Assembly (NCBI GenBank): GCA_937923485.1
Contig: CALDUE010000122.1
Location: forward strand, 1-56,142
Direction of reading: 5' to 3'
DNA: 56,142 bases
From: an uncultured Saprospiraceae bacterium
Lineage (GTDB): Bacteria; Bacteroidota; Bacteroidia; Chitinophagales; Saprospiraceae
The position numbers were made by a program, and so were the translations under genes. Every line of letters starts with the position of its first letter. The first letter of the stretch is position 1. The notes beneath the pieces were generated by a model, which ran no database searches, had not been told where the DNA came from, and saw only the letters and a program-made list of their open reading frames with translations. Below are positions 49,182-56,142 of this stretch, in pieces.

Positions 49182-51644
49182 TTACCGGTAGTAAACCCGT
49201 TGAACACGTTGGCCAATACCTGTCAAAACTTCGTAAGGAATTGTGCCCAACACCTGCGCAAAATCTCTAATTGAACGCTTTGCGCCAAATATCTCAACTT
49301 CGTCTCCAACGTGGACATGCGCATCCGCACCCAGGTCAACCATGCAGAAGTCCATGCAGATCGAGCCAACGGTAGGGTAGAGCCTCTCGTTAATCGTCAG
49401 CGCATAAGCGCCATGGCCTGCTTCTCGCCGCAGCCCGTCCGCATAGCCAATATTGACCACTCCAATCGTCCGGTCCACGTCTGACTGTCCTCTCAGCCCA
49501 TACCCTACATAGCCCCCAGCCTTGACTTTTTTAATTTGAACCACTTGAGCCAATAGCCGATGTGCAGGCGTGAGTCCATAGGCTTGTGACGACCCAACTC
49601 CATATAAACCTATACCTAAGCGCACCATGTCGTGCTGAAAGTCTGGAAGGCGCAAGGCTCCAGAGCTATTCAGCAAATGCACCATTGGGCGATAGCCTAA
49701 GACCCGCTCAATTTGATCTGCACCGTAGATCAGACGCTCATTTTGCTTTCGCGAAAACTCATCACCTTCTGCCATATCACTGGCAATCAGGTGCGAGAAG
49801 ACACTCACCACTTGGTATTGGCTCCTCTCTAGTTCCTTTAAAAGATGCGTCAGATCATCTTCCTCATCTCCGTCTACTACAAAACCAAGGCGATGCATGC
49901 CCGTATCCAACTTGAGATGGAGTTTGAGTTGGTGGCCTGATTTGGAAATCTCTTTCAAAAACGAGAGACTCTTTACTTCAGCCTCCAAATCAAAGGCGAC
50001 CATGCGGTCAAATTCGGAGCGTTGCGCGTTGGCGACAAGAATAGGTAGCGTCGTCCCAGCCTTACGAAGGTCCACACCTTCATCTACATTCGCTACTGCG
50101 AGGTAATCCACCCCACGTTGCTCAAAAAAGCGGACTAACTCAATACTTCCGCTGCCGTAAGCCGAGGCTTTAATCATCACACAGACCTTTGTCTCTGGAC
50201 TTAGTTGAGCGCGAAAGATGGCTAGGTTTTGCGCAAGCGTATCCAAATTAATCTCGAGTCTTACCGAGTGGGTTCGACGTTGCAGCATACTACTTATCCG
50301 ATCAAGCTGAAGTGCTCTCGGTCCTTTGATCAATAGGGTAGCGGCTGAAAGATCTAGTCGTAGCAAATAGGCCTCAAGCTCTTCACGAGTTGAAAAGTGC
50401 CGATGCTTTCCTGCGGTGGCTAGCGTCTGTAGTGGTGCTCCTATCGTGAGTAATTGGTCGAACTGAACGGCTCCAAGTAGTTGACTAATCTGCTCCGCTG
50501 CTTGCTTGTCATTGAGCCCGCTTTCAAGTAGCGGACCTAGAACCAAGATTCGCGCTCCATTTGGCTGAATGTGCTGAGAGAAGAATGTTAGCGCAGCTGC
50601 TAGCCCTTCAATGTCCGCGTTATAGGTATCGTCTATAAGCCTGCAGCCTTGCCTTCCTGTCGTGAGCGAAAGGCGAAGATCGGCCTGCCTTAGGCTTGGA
50701 ATGCGAGCTTTGATTTTCTCTGCAGAAACATCGCATCTAAGTGCGGCGATAATTGCGTTACTCAAGTTTTCTCGTGAAGCTGGATCTGAAAAAGGGATAA
50801 GTGATTCCAGCAGTACAGTTTCATTAGCAAAGCGCGAACCGAACACCTGAATCTTGTACTCATGAAATTCTACAGCGTAGGCTGTCGACTTATTTTGTCC
50901 CACCTTCCAAGTAATACGCTGAGTAGCATAAGCAGCTGCGTACTTTGAAATCGTAGGGTTATTTGCACGGTAGATGAATTCACCTGAGTCCTTAAAGAGA
51001 AGGAGTTTTTCTTGGGTTTTCTCTTCGCTGCCGCTAAAACCAGCATCGTGCGCGCTGCCGATGTTCGTAAGTATACCAAGGGTCGGCCCGATCATTTTCT
51101 CGAGCTTTTGCATTTCTCCAACCTTGGAAATACCTGCCTCAAAAATGGCGATACGGCTTGTGGAGGGCATGTGCAAAATCGAAAGCGCCACGCCCAATTG
51201 TGAATTAAAACTGGCAGGTGATCTGTATACATCCTTAGCAGCGCCGCCGAGAAGGGTGTATAACCACTCTTTTACAATCGTCTTGCCGTTCGACCCCGTA
51301 ATTCCGATGACATAGTCGAGATGGTCAGCATTGTCGCGGACAGCTTTGGCTAAACTTTGTAGAGATTCCAAAGCATCCGCCACAATCCAGTAGGTGGAGT
51401 CAGGCTTTTGATCAATGCGATCATTTTCAGACACGCAAAACAGCCTTACACCCCGTTGATGAGCTTCATCTACATACGTTGCACCTGACCTATTTGGCCC
51501 AGCTAAAGCGACAAAACATGCCGTAGCTTCACGAAATGGCAGACGTGTATCGTAGGCCCACAACATGATTTCAGCATCACCATGCACTCCTTGGATTCGA
51601 CCTCCTGCGAGGGATTGAGCTTGTTGTAGAGTGAGGCGAGGCAT
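49182..51644 (-). CDS. Bifunctional MurF ligase / alanine racemase
   Basis: From ATG 51644 the fusion is 820 residues. The N-terminal half is a MurF-type ligase, adding D-Ala-D-Ala to UDP-MurNAc-tripeptide: P-loop GITGSNGKT, AIFEAGISKVGEM and DDTYNADIEGLAAAL. The C-terminal half is a PLP-dependent alanine racemase: PLP lysine in VCVMIKASAYGSG, catalytic tyrosine region VGYGLRGQSDVD, plus VVNIGYADGLRR and SICMDFCMVDLG. The fusion makes both substrate and product of one peptidoglycan step in a single chain and is known from Bacteroidota. Cytosolic. Three dispersed repeat copies lie in it. Confidence 0.94.
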   Translation of the reverse strand: MPRLTLQQAQSLAGGRIQGVHGDAEIMLWAYDTRLPFREATACFVALAGPNRSGATYVDEAHQRGVRLFCVSENDRIDQKPDSTYWIVADALESLQSLAKAVRDNADHLDYVIGITGSNGKTIVKEWLYTLLGGAAKDVYRSPASFNSQLGVALSILHMPSTSRIAIFEAGISKVGEMQKLEKMIGPTLGILTNIGSAHDAGFSGSEEKTQEKLLLFKDSGEFIYRANNPTISKYAAAYATQRITWKVGQNKSTAYAVEFHEYKIQVFGSRFANETVLLESLIPFSDPASRENLSNAIIAALRCDVSAEKIKARIPSLRQADLRLSLTTGRQGCRLIDDTYNADIEGLAAALTFFSQHIQPNGARILVLGPLLESGLNDKQAAEQISQLLGAVQFDQLLTIGAPLQTLATAGKHRHFSTREELEAYLLRLDLSAATLLIKGPRALQLDRISSMLQRRTHSVRLEINLDTLAQNLAIFRAQLSPETKVCVMIKASAYGSGSIELVRFFEQRGVDYLAVANVDEGVDLRKAGTTLPILVANAQRSEFDRMVAFDLEAEVKSLSFLKEISKSGHQLKLHLKLDTGMHRLGFVVDGDEEDDLTHLLKELERSQYQVVSVFSHLIASDMAEGDEFSRKQNERLIYGADQIERVLGYRPMVHLLNSSGALRLPDFQHDMVRLGIGLYGVGSSQAYGLTPAHRLLAQVVQIKKVKAGGYVGYGLRGQSDVDRTIGVVNIGYADGLRREAGHGAYALTINERLYPTVGSICMDFCMVDLGADAHVHVGDEVEIFGAKRSIRDFAQVLGTIPYEVLTGIGQRVQRVYYR
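49745..49760 (-). repeat. Divergent dispersed repeat copy (GCTTTCGCGAAAACTC)
   Basis: In the alanine racemase half of the fusion gene, read as FSRKQ. Confidence 0.6.
50224..50239 (+). repeat. Dispersed repeat copy (AGGTTTTGCGCAAGCG)
   Basis: In the murF-alr gene, read as LAQN near the junction of the two enzymes; one base shorter than the consensus. Confidence 0.65.
51028..51042 (-). repeat. Divergent dispersed repeat copy (GCTGCCGCTAAAACC)
   Basis: In the murF half of the fusion gene, read as GFSGS. Confidence 0.5.
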
Positions 51645-51819
51645 GGACGAACTTGAGGTGAGTCGAGCGACAAAGATTGCTCCTAATCTCCAACAAAATT
51701 GCAACTCTTAAGCGACAGGTAGCCTCGAAAGAAAGAGGACTCAAAGTTGTTCACCTTAGTGTAGAAAACCTCCCGCTTTTTGGGGCGGTCGCTGCACGGG
51801 CATTTTGCACATTTGCACC

Positions 51820-53367
51820 ATGCAGCACCGTCAAATCAAAAGCGCTCTCATTTCAGTCTATCACAAAGATGGTTTGGAGCCACTTCTGGACATCCTCAGC
51901 GCAAACGAGGTTACGATCTACAGCACGGGCGGCACGCAGGCGCATATCGAAAAACTTGGCCACCAAGTCATACCCGTCGAGACGATTACCGGATACCCTA
52001 GCATTTTAGACGGTCGCGTGAAAACGCTTCACCCAGCTGTGTTCGGTGGTATTCTCGCTCGCCGCGAGCCTGACCACTTGGCTCAATTGGCAGAGCATAA
52101 GCTTCCAGAGATTGATCTTGTGGTCGTAGACCTCTATCCGTTTGAAGAGACGGTGGCCAATTCAACAGTCGAGTCGACGATCATTGAAAAGATCGATATT
52201 GGAGGAATTAGCCTCATTCGTGCCGCAGCCAAGAATTATCAAGATGTAGCGATTGTGCCGAATAGAGACCAATATGACATTTTGGTCAAGATGCTAAAAG
52301 AAGGTAAAGGAGCTTTAAGCCTCGGTCAGCGTCGCCAACTCGCCCTGCGTGCCTTCCAAGAGAGTGCGCACTATGATGCATCTATTCAGCAATATTTCGC
52401 ACAGCTCGTCGCTGCGGATACTGATTCAGATCCTTCACTTACCTTTTCAGCGAAAGCAAGTGGAGGCCAAGTGCTTCGCTATGGAGAGAACCCGCACCAA
52501 AAAGGAACTTTTTACGGTTCGCTTGAAGACAACTTTGAACAGTTGCACGGCAAAGCCATCAGCTACAACAACCTAGTCGACATCGATGCGGCACTAGGTC
52601 TGATGTCAGAATTTGAGCATTCCCATCCAACCGTTGCGATACTTAAGCATACCAATGCTTGTGGTGTTGCCACGCGTGCGACCATGGTTGATGCTTGGCA
52701 TGCTGCGCTCGCTGCCGACAATGTTTCTGCCTTTGGAGGAATCCTCGTCTTCAATAAGCCGATGGACAAAGCAACAGCCGAGGAAGTACACAAGCTTTTC
52801 TGTGAGGTGGTACTTGCTCCAGGCTTTGATGAGGATGCATTGAAGATTCTAAAGAAGAAAAAGAATCGGGTCTTGCTCAACGTGAAGCACTTTAATCGTG
52901 ATACAAAGCAGTTTAAGAGTATGCTTGGTGGGGTGTTGGAACAAGATGTAGACCTCAAGCAGGTGGGCACAGGCGATATCGAAGTCATGACGACCAAGGC
53001 GCCCACGGTTGCTCAGCTCGATGACCTTTATTTCGCCAACGCTTGCGCAAAGCATTTGAAGAGTAATACGATTGCCTTGGTTCGAAATCGCCAACTTTTA
53101 GCGATGGGTTGTGGCCAAACAAGTAGAGTGGATGCGCTCAAACAAGCCATCGACAAAGCCGGCCGTTTTGGTTTCGACCTGAAAGGCGCGGTCATGGCAT
53201 CCGATGCGTTCTTCCCGTTTCCGGATTGTATTGAAATAGCGTCGGAAGCTGGCATAAATGCAGTTATTCAGCCTGGAGGCTCGATCAAGGACGATTTAAG
53301 CATTGAAGCAGCCAATAAAGCTGGGATTGCAATGGTTAAAACTGGGACAAGGCATTTCAAGCATTAA
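51820..53367 (+). CDS. purH: Bifunctional AICAR transformylase / IMP cyclohydrolase
   Basis: Catalyses the last two steps of de novo purine synthesis. ATG 51820 gives 515 residues starting MQHRQIKSALISVYHKDGL, the family norm. The N-terminal IMP cyclohydrolase domain includes YSTGGTQAHIEKLGH and DGRVKTLHPAVFGGIL. The transformylase domain has RYGENPHQKGTFYG and the catalytic Lys-His in LKHTNACGVA. Ends with QPGGSIKDDLSIEAANKAGIAMVKTG...FKH, complete. Divergent from murF-alr over a 175-base gap. One repeat copy encodes FSAKA at the linker between domains. Confidence 0.97.
   Translation: MQHRQIKSALISVYHKDGLEPLLDILSANEVTIYSTGGTQAHIEKLGHQVIPVETITGYPSILDGRVKTLHPAVFGGILARREPDHLAQLAEHKLPEIDLVVVDLYPFEETVANSTVESTIIEKIDIGGISLIRAAAKNYQDVAIVPNRDQYDILVKMLKEGKGALSLGQRRQLALRAFQESAHYDASIQQYFAQLVAADTDSDPSLTFSAKASGGQVLRYGENPHQKGTFYGSLEDNFEQLHGKAISYNNLVDIDAALGLMSEFEHSHPTVAILKHTNACGVATRATMVDAWHAALAADNVSAFGGILVFNKPMDKATAEEVHKLFCEVVLAPGFDEDALKILKKKKNRVLLNVKHFNRDTKQFKSMLGGVLEQDVDLKQVGTGDIEVMTTKAPTVAQLDDLYFANACAKHLKSNTIALVRNRQLLAMGCGQTSRVDALKQAIDKAGRFGFDLKGAVMASDAFFPFPDCIEIASEAGINAVIQPGGSIKDDLSIEAANKAGIAMVKTGTRHFKH
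52442..52457 (+). repeat. Dispersed repeat copy (CCTTTTCAGCGAAAGC)
   Basis: In purH between its two domains, read as FSAKA. Confidence 0.55.
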
Positions 53368-53407
53368 TTCTTCTTGCGCAGATCCTTTGACGTCCGATAA
53401 TCAACAA

Positions 53408-54154
53408 ATGACTAGCACGCAACAACCTGTTCTCTGGGTTCTTGACTTGGGCAATACCCGCCTCAAGCTTGCTCGATTTGTTGATGGCGAGTTTAGAGAG
53501 GAGCACATCTGGTTGAGGAAGGAAGATGGACAGTGTCTCCAATGGCTTCTTACCCAACAGAGCGATGGCTATGTGTTGCTCGCGACAGGTAAGGGAGAAA
53601 AAATTTGGAAAAAGACGCTTGGAGAGCAAGCCCCCGTATGGTCCTACGAAGCTGGAATGCCACTTCCTTTTGAGCTCAATTATGAGACCCCAGACACTTT
53701 AGGTGTAGATCGATTGGCAGCGGTTGCGGCTGCTCATGCGCTATATCCTCGGACAGCCTGTCTCATAATCGATGCAGGTACCTGCATCACATACGAGTAT
53801 CTCACCGCTGAGGGCACCTATTTAGGAGGGAGTATTTCACCTGGATTGCACATGAGGCTACGTGCCATGCATGAATTTACGGGTAAATTACCTTTAGTTC
53901 CTAAGGTTTTACCGAAAGGTGAAATAGGCACTTCTACGGCTAAAGCCCTGCAAAACGGGGCCTTGAGGGGTGCTTTGCATGAAATCGTCGGCATCGTTTC
54001 GGCCTTTCGGCAAAACCAATCTCACAGTAAAGTGCTGGTATGTGGTGGGGATATGCCATTTTTGCGCCCGCATTTACCAGACGGGCTAGTCTACCGCCCG
54101 TCTCTCGTTTTAGAGGGTCTGGCAAAACTGCATACCTATGCCATCAGTTCTTAA
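53408..54154 (+). CDS. coaX: Type III pantothenate kinase
   Basis: Phosphorylates pantothenate, the first step of CoA synthesis. ATG 53408 gives 248 residues. The ASKHA-fold motifs are visible: phosphate-1 loop VLDLGNTRLKLARF, TLGVDRLAAVAAAHALYP, phosphate-2 LIIDAGTCITYEYL, then YLGGSISPGLHMRLRAMHEFTGKLP and KVLVCGGDMPFLRPHL. It starts 40 bases after purH and overlaps the next gene by 17 bases, so all are probably one transcript. Two repeat copies of the GGCC type are inside (53905 and 54001), 80 bases apart and inverted. Confidence 0.94.
   Translation: MTSTQQPVLWVLDLGNTRLKLARFVDGEFREEHIWLRKEDGQCLQWLLTQQSDGYVLLATGKGEKIWKKTLGEQAPVWSYEAGMPLPFELNYETPDTLGVDRLAAVAAAHALYPRTACLIIDAGTCITYEYLTAEGTYLGGSISPGLHMRLRAMHEFTGKLPLVPKVLPKGEIGTSTAKALQNGALRGALHEIVGIVSAFRQNQSHSKVLVCGGDMPFLRPHLPDGLVYRPSLVLEGLAKLHTYAISS
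53905..53920 (+). repeat. Dispersed repeat copy, GGCC-related (GGTTTTACCGAAAGGT)
   Basis: In coaX, read as VLPKG. The core ACC-GAAA-GGT keeps pairing with an A-T in place of G-C. Confidence 0.75.
54001..54017 (-). repeat. Dispersed repeat copy, GGCC type (GGCCTTTCGGCAAAACC)
   Basis: In coaX, read as FRQN; inverted relative to the copy at 53905. Confidence 0.85.
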
Positions 54155-55463
54155 AAGTCTTCTCGTCCTTCTTTTCTGCGGTTTTGCCTTGAGCATGACT
54201 GCACAAGAAGTATCTAATCCGACGCGGAATAGTCCCTTCTCCAGATTTGGAATTGGGGACATCGAGCCGCTTGCCTACAGTGCCCAATTGGGCATGGGAG
54301 GAATTGGACAGGCGTACAACCATTCTCATATCGCTAGTCCAAGCAACCCTGCAGCACTTGGAGCGCTTCGCTATACAAGCTATCAAGTAGGCGTGGGTGT
54401 AACTCGAACCTCACTAGAGCAAGGAGATGAAGAAAACGACAATGTGGATGGTCAGCTCCAGAACATTAGTCTAGCTTTCCCTTTGCAAAATTCACTTAAT
54501 GAAGTGTTAGATGGAAGGGATAGCAAATTCCGAATCGGCACTCAACTGGCTGTTGCACCCTATAGTAACGTAGGCTACAATATTCAGGTGGCCTCGGATG
54601 AAGAAGGACTCGGTACCGTCGAAAGCAATTTTGAAGGCTCTGGTGGCTTCTATCGTCTGCAATTTGCAGGAGGAGTAGAGTACGACCGTCGCGCGCGTTT
54701 TGGGGTGAATTTCACCTATGTTTTCGGTCGCACGAACACAGAAAGTCTAGTAAGGCCAACTGAAGTATTTGGCGCCTCCACGCTTACTGAGCGTAATGCC
54801 TTTCGCGGCAGAGGGCTTGAAACACTCTTGGGTGGCCAATATGACTTCATCCTCGAAAAGAATTCAGACGGTATTACAAAGCGAGTCCTTACAGTAGGAG
54901 CAACAACAACTATTGGAGCATCATTTAATGGGGACGCAAGTCGATCTCTGATTTCGACAAATCAGTTTTTCCTCATGGATACCCTTGCGTTTACCGTAGA
55001 CGAACCACAAGTTATAGAGTTCCCGAACAAATTTGGCCTCGGAGCTTACTATCGAGTGATCAATAAATTTGCTATTGGCTTTGATATAGAAAGAGTCAGC
55101 TACGGAGACTTTAGGAACTCCTTGCGTCCATTAGAAGAATTGACGGACGCCACCAATGTTAGAGCAGGTGTTGAGTGGACACCAGACTCCAAGGCTTTCG
55201 GACAGTACTGGAAGCAAGTTCAATATCGCGCGGGGGGCTTTTTGAACCAAGACCCACGTCCTGGCGTAGACAATGAAAGAGGTTTTACCTTTGGTCTTGG
55301 TCTTCCTATCGTAAGACCAAGAGAAGAAGTGTCTTATGTTAACCTAAGCCTAAACGCGGGGTATCTTGACACATCTAGTGACATAACTCAGCGATATGTG
55401 CGTTTAGTTGCTGGGTTTACTCTCACAGACAACACCTGGTTCTTCAAACGCAGATTTAATTAA
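54138..55463 (+). CDS. Outer-membrane beta-barrel protein, function unknown
   Basis: A 441-residue protein with signal peptide (LLVLLFCGFALSMTAQ). The mature start NPTRNSPFSRFGIGDIEPLAYSAQLGMGGIGQAYNHSHIASPSNPAALGAL has the Asn-Pro-Ala-Ala-Leu pattern of FadL/PorV-like barrels. Many alternating strands follow, and it ends with LTDNTWFFKRRFN. In Bacteroidota a gene like this commonly follows coaX, with a tetratricopeptide gene after it, as here. Role unknown; transport or assembly at the outer membrane is plausible. Confidence 0.8.
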   Translation: MPSVLKSLLVLLFCGFALSMTAQEVSNPTRNSPFSRFGIGDIEPLAYSAQLGMGGIGQAYNHSHIASPSNPAALGALRYTSYQVGVGVTRTSLEQGDEENDNVDGQLQNISLAFPLQNSLNEVLDGRDSKFRIGTQLAVAPYSNVGYNIQVASDEEGLGTVESNFEGSGGFYRLQFAGGVEYDRRARFGVNFTYVFGRTNTESLVRPTEVFGASTLTERNAFRGRGLETLLGGQYDFILEKNSDGITKRVLTVGATTTIGASFNGDASRSLISTNQFFLMDTLAFTVDEPQVIEFPNKFGLGAYYRVINKFAIGFDIERVSYGDFRNSLRPLEELTDATNVRAGVEWTPDSKAFGQYWKQVQYRAGGFLNQDPRPGVDNERGFTFGLGLPIVRPREEVSYVNLSLNAGYLDTSSDITQRYVRLVAGFTLTDNTWFFKRRFN

Positions 55464-55474
55464 CGACAAACAGA

Positions 55475-56142
55475 TGACTTTTCGACACTTACTAGGGCTC
55501 TCACTTTTGACTTGTATGAGCCTTGTGCTAGGAGCACAAACGGACCCATGCTTAAACTGGTCGCAGTTCCCCCAGCAAGACGCCGATGCAGCTGAAATGG
55601 CACACGTGATGTACCGTGATGCGATAAAAGCAGAGGACTACGATCGGGCATTTGCGGATTGGCAGAAAGCCTATACGATGGCTCCCGCGGCTGATGGCAA
55701 ACGCCCATTTCACTATATGGACGGACGTACGATCTACATGGACAAGTACGCGAAGGAAACCGATGAGGCGAAGAAAGCTGACTACGCTGCAATCATAGCA
55801 CGTCTTTATGACGAGCAGCGTCGATGCTATGGAGACGGAATGAACAGCCACGCGCTCTATACCGAAGAGGTGTTCAATATGTTCTACACCATGCAACGCC
55901 CATACACAGAAACTTATCCAGTAGCGAAAGAAGCGCTTGGAGTCTGTGGAGACAAGTCGGATTTCCGATTGATTACTCCGATGGGATATCTAGTTTCCTA
56001 CATGTTCTCTAACGATCTTATCGAGCAGGCGGAAGCTCGTGAGCAGATCGAGAATATTAGACATATTGCTCGTAGCCACCAAGGAGCTGATAAAGCCGAT
56101 TATCAAACTGCAATTGAAGGTGCGGAAGTTGCGATTGCGCAG
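55475..56142 (+). CDS. Secreted tetratricopeptide-like protein (3' truncated by window edge)
   Basis: ATG 55475 opens a frame that runs to the window end (222 codons seen, no stop). Signal peptide MTFRHLLGLSLLTCMSLVLGAQ. The helices around MYRDAIKAEDYDRAFADWQKAYTMAPAADGKR and ARLYDEQRRCYGD resemble tetratricopeptide pairs; a similar gene follows the coaX-barrel pair in other Bacteroidota. It begins 11 bases after the barrel gene. The part beyond the window is unknown. Confidence 0.82.

Noticed and set aside
53303-53407. A longer coaX start overlapping purH
   Set aside because: The extra 35 residues are the out-of-frame end of purH; ATG 53408 begins just before the conserved phosphate loop.
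1711-54017. The repeat as a protein motif (AFAKT and similar)
   Set aside because: It occurs in unrelated protein families, in several reading frames, and also in intergenic gaps.
1711-54017. The repeat as a CRISPR array
   Set aside because: Copies are dispersed, in both orientations, and not separated by uniform spacers; no cas gene is present.

Overview
The window reads as chromosome of a Bacteroidota bacterium, most likely a marine Saprospiria/Lewinella-like organism. The signs are type IX secretion (T9SS) C-terminal sorting domains, a PorV-family protein, a TonB-dependent receptor with a carboxypeptidase-like N-terminal domain, a fused MurF-alanine racemase, a short CarB without the regulatory MGS domain, and the DUF1800/DUF1501 pair. 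I see no rRNA, tRNA, CRISPR array, transposase or phage gene. The ends cut an aldo/keto reductase (left) and a secreted tetratricopeptide-like protein (right).

Layout. 0-4.4 kb: aldo/keto reductase, a GIN-domain lipoprotein, the tRNA methylthiotransferase MtaB, a glycosyltransferase and a convergent Rieske protein. 4.8-22.6 kb: a sugar-oxidation neighbourhood with two GMC flavoprotein oxidoreductases and a Tat-exported small subunit, the DUF1501/DUF1800 pair, three xylose-isomerase-like TIM barrels (Tat-exported, cytosolic and lipoprotein), a DUF1080 protein, a Gfo/Idh/MocA oxidoreductase, a winged-helix regulator and an MFS transporter. Inside it lies a T9SS cargo gene broken by one in-frame stop. 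22.6-29.3 kb: outer-membrane and LVIVD-repeat proteins, carB, a lipoprotein and a D-2-hydroxyacid dehydrogenase. 29.5-38.6 kb: a three-gene cell-envelope operon (TonB-dependent receptor, 1398-residue T9SS cargo, PorV-like barrel). 38.6-44.7 kb: greA, a HIT hydrolase, ruvC, a flippase-like membrane protein, DUF3108 and DUF4230 proteins and a peptide transporter. 44.8-56.1 kb: three parvulin-type chaperone/isomerases, murF-alr, purH, coaX, an outer-membrane barrel and the truncated last gene.

How genes may cooperate: the GMC enzymes plus small subunit, the DUF1080 protein, the sugar isomerase/epimerases and the Gfo/Idh/MocA protein match the parts of known 3-keto-glycoside pathways, in which sugars are oxidised at C3 in the periplasm, cleaved, and reduced again after uptake.

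The most striking signal is not a gene. About 34 copies of a short dispersed element, consensus GGTTTTGGCGNAAGC (either strand), are spread over the window, mostly inside genes and in several reading frames. Ten copies match perfectly apart from N, and N takes all four bases. The core GC-GNAA-GC can fold as a tiny GNRA-type hairpin, and some divergent copies keep the pairing by compensatory changes. One perfect inverted pair forms a transcription terminator. This resembles DNA uptake sequences or HIP1-like repeats, but I know of no described family to assign it to.
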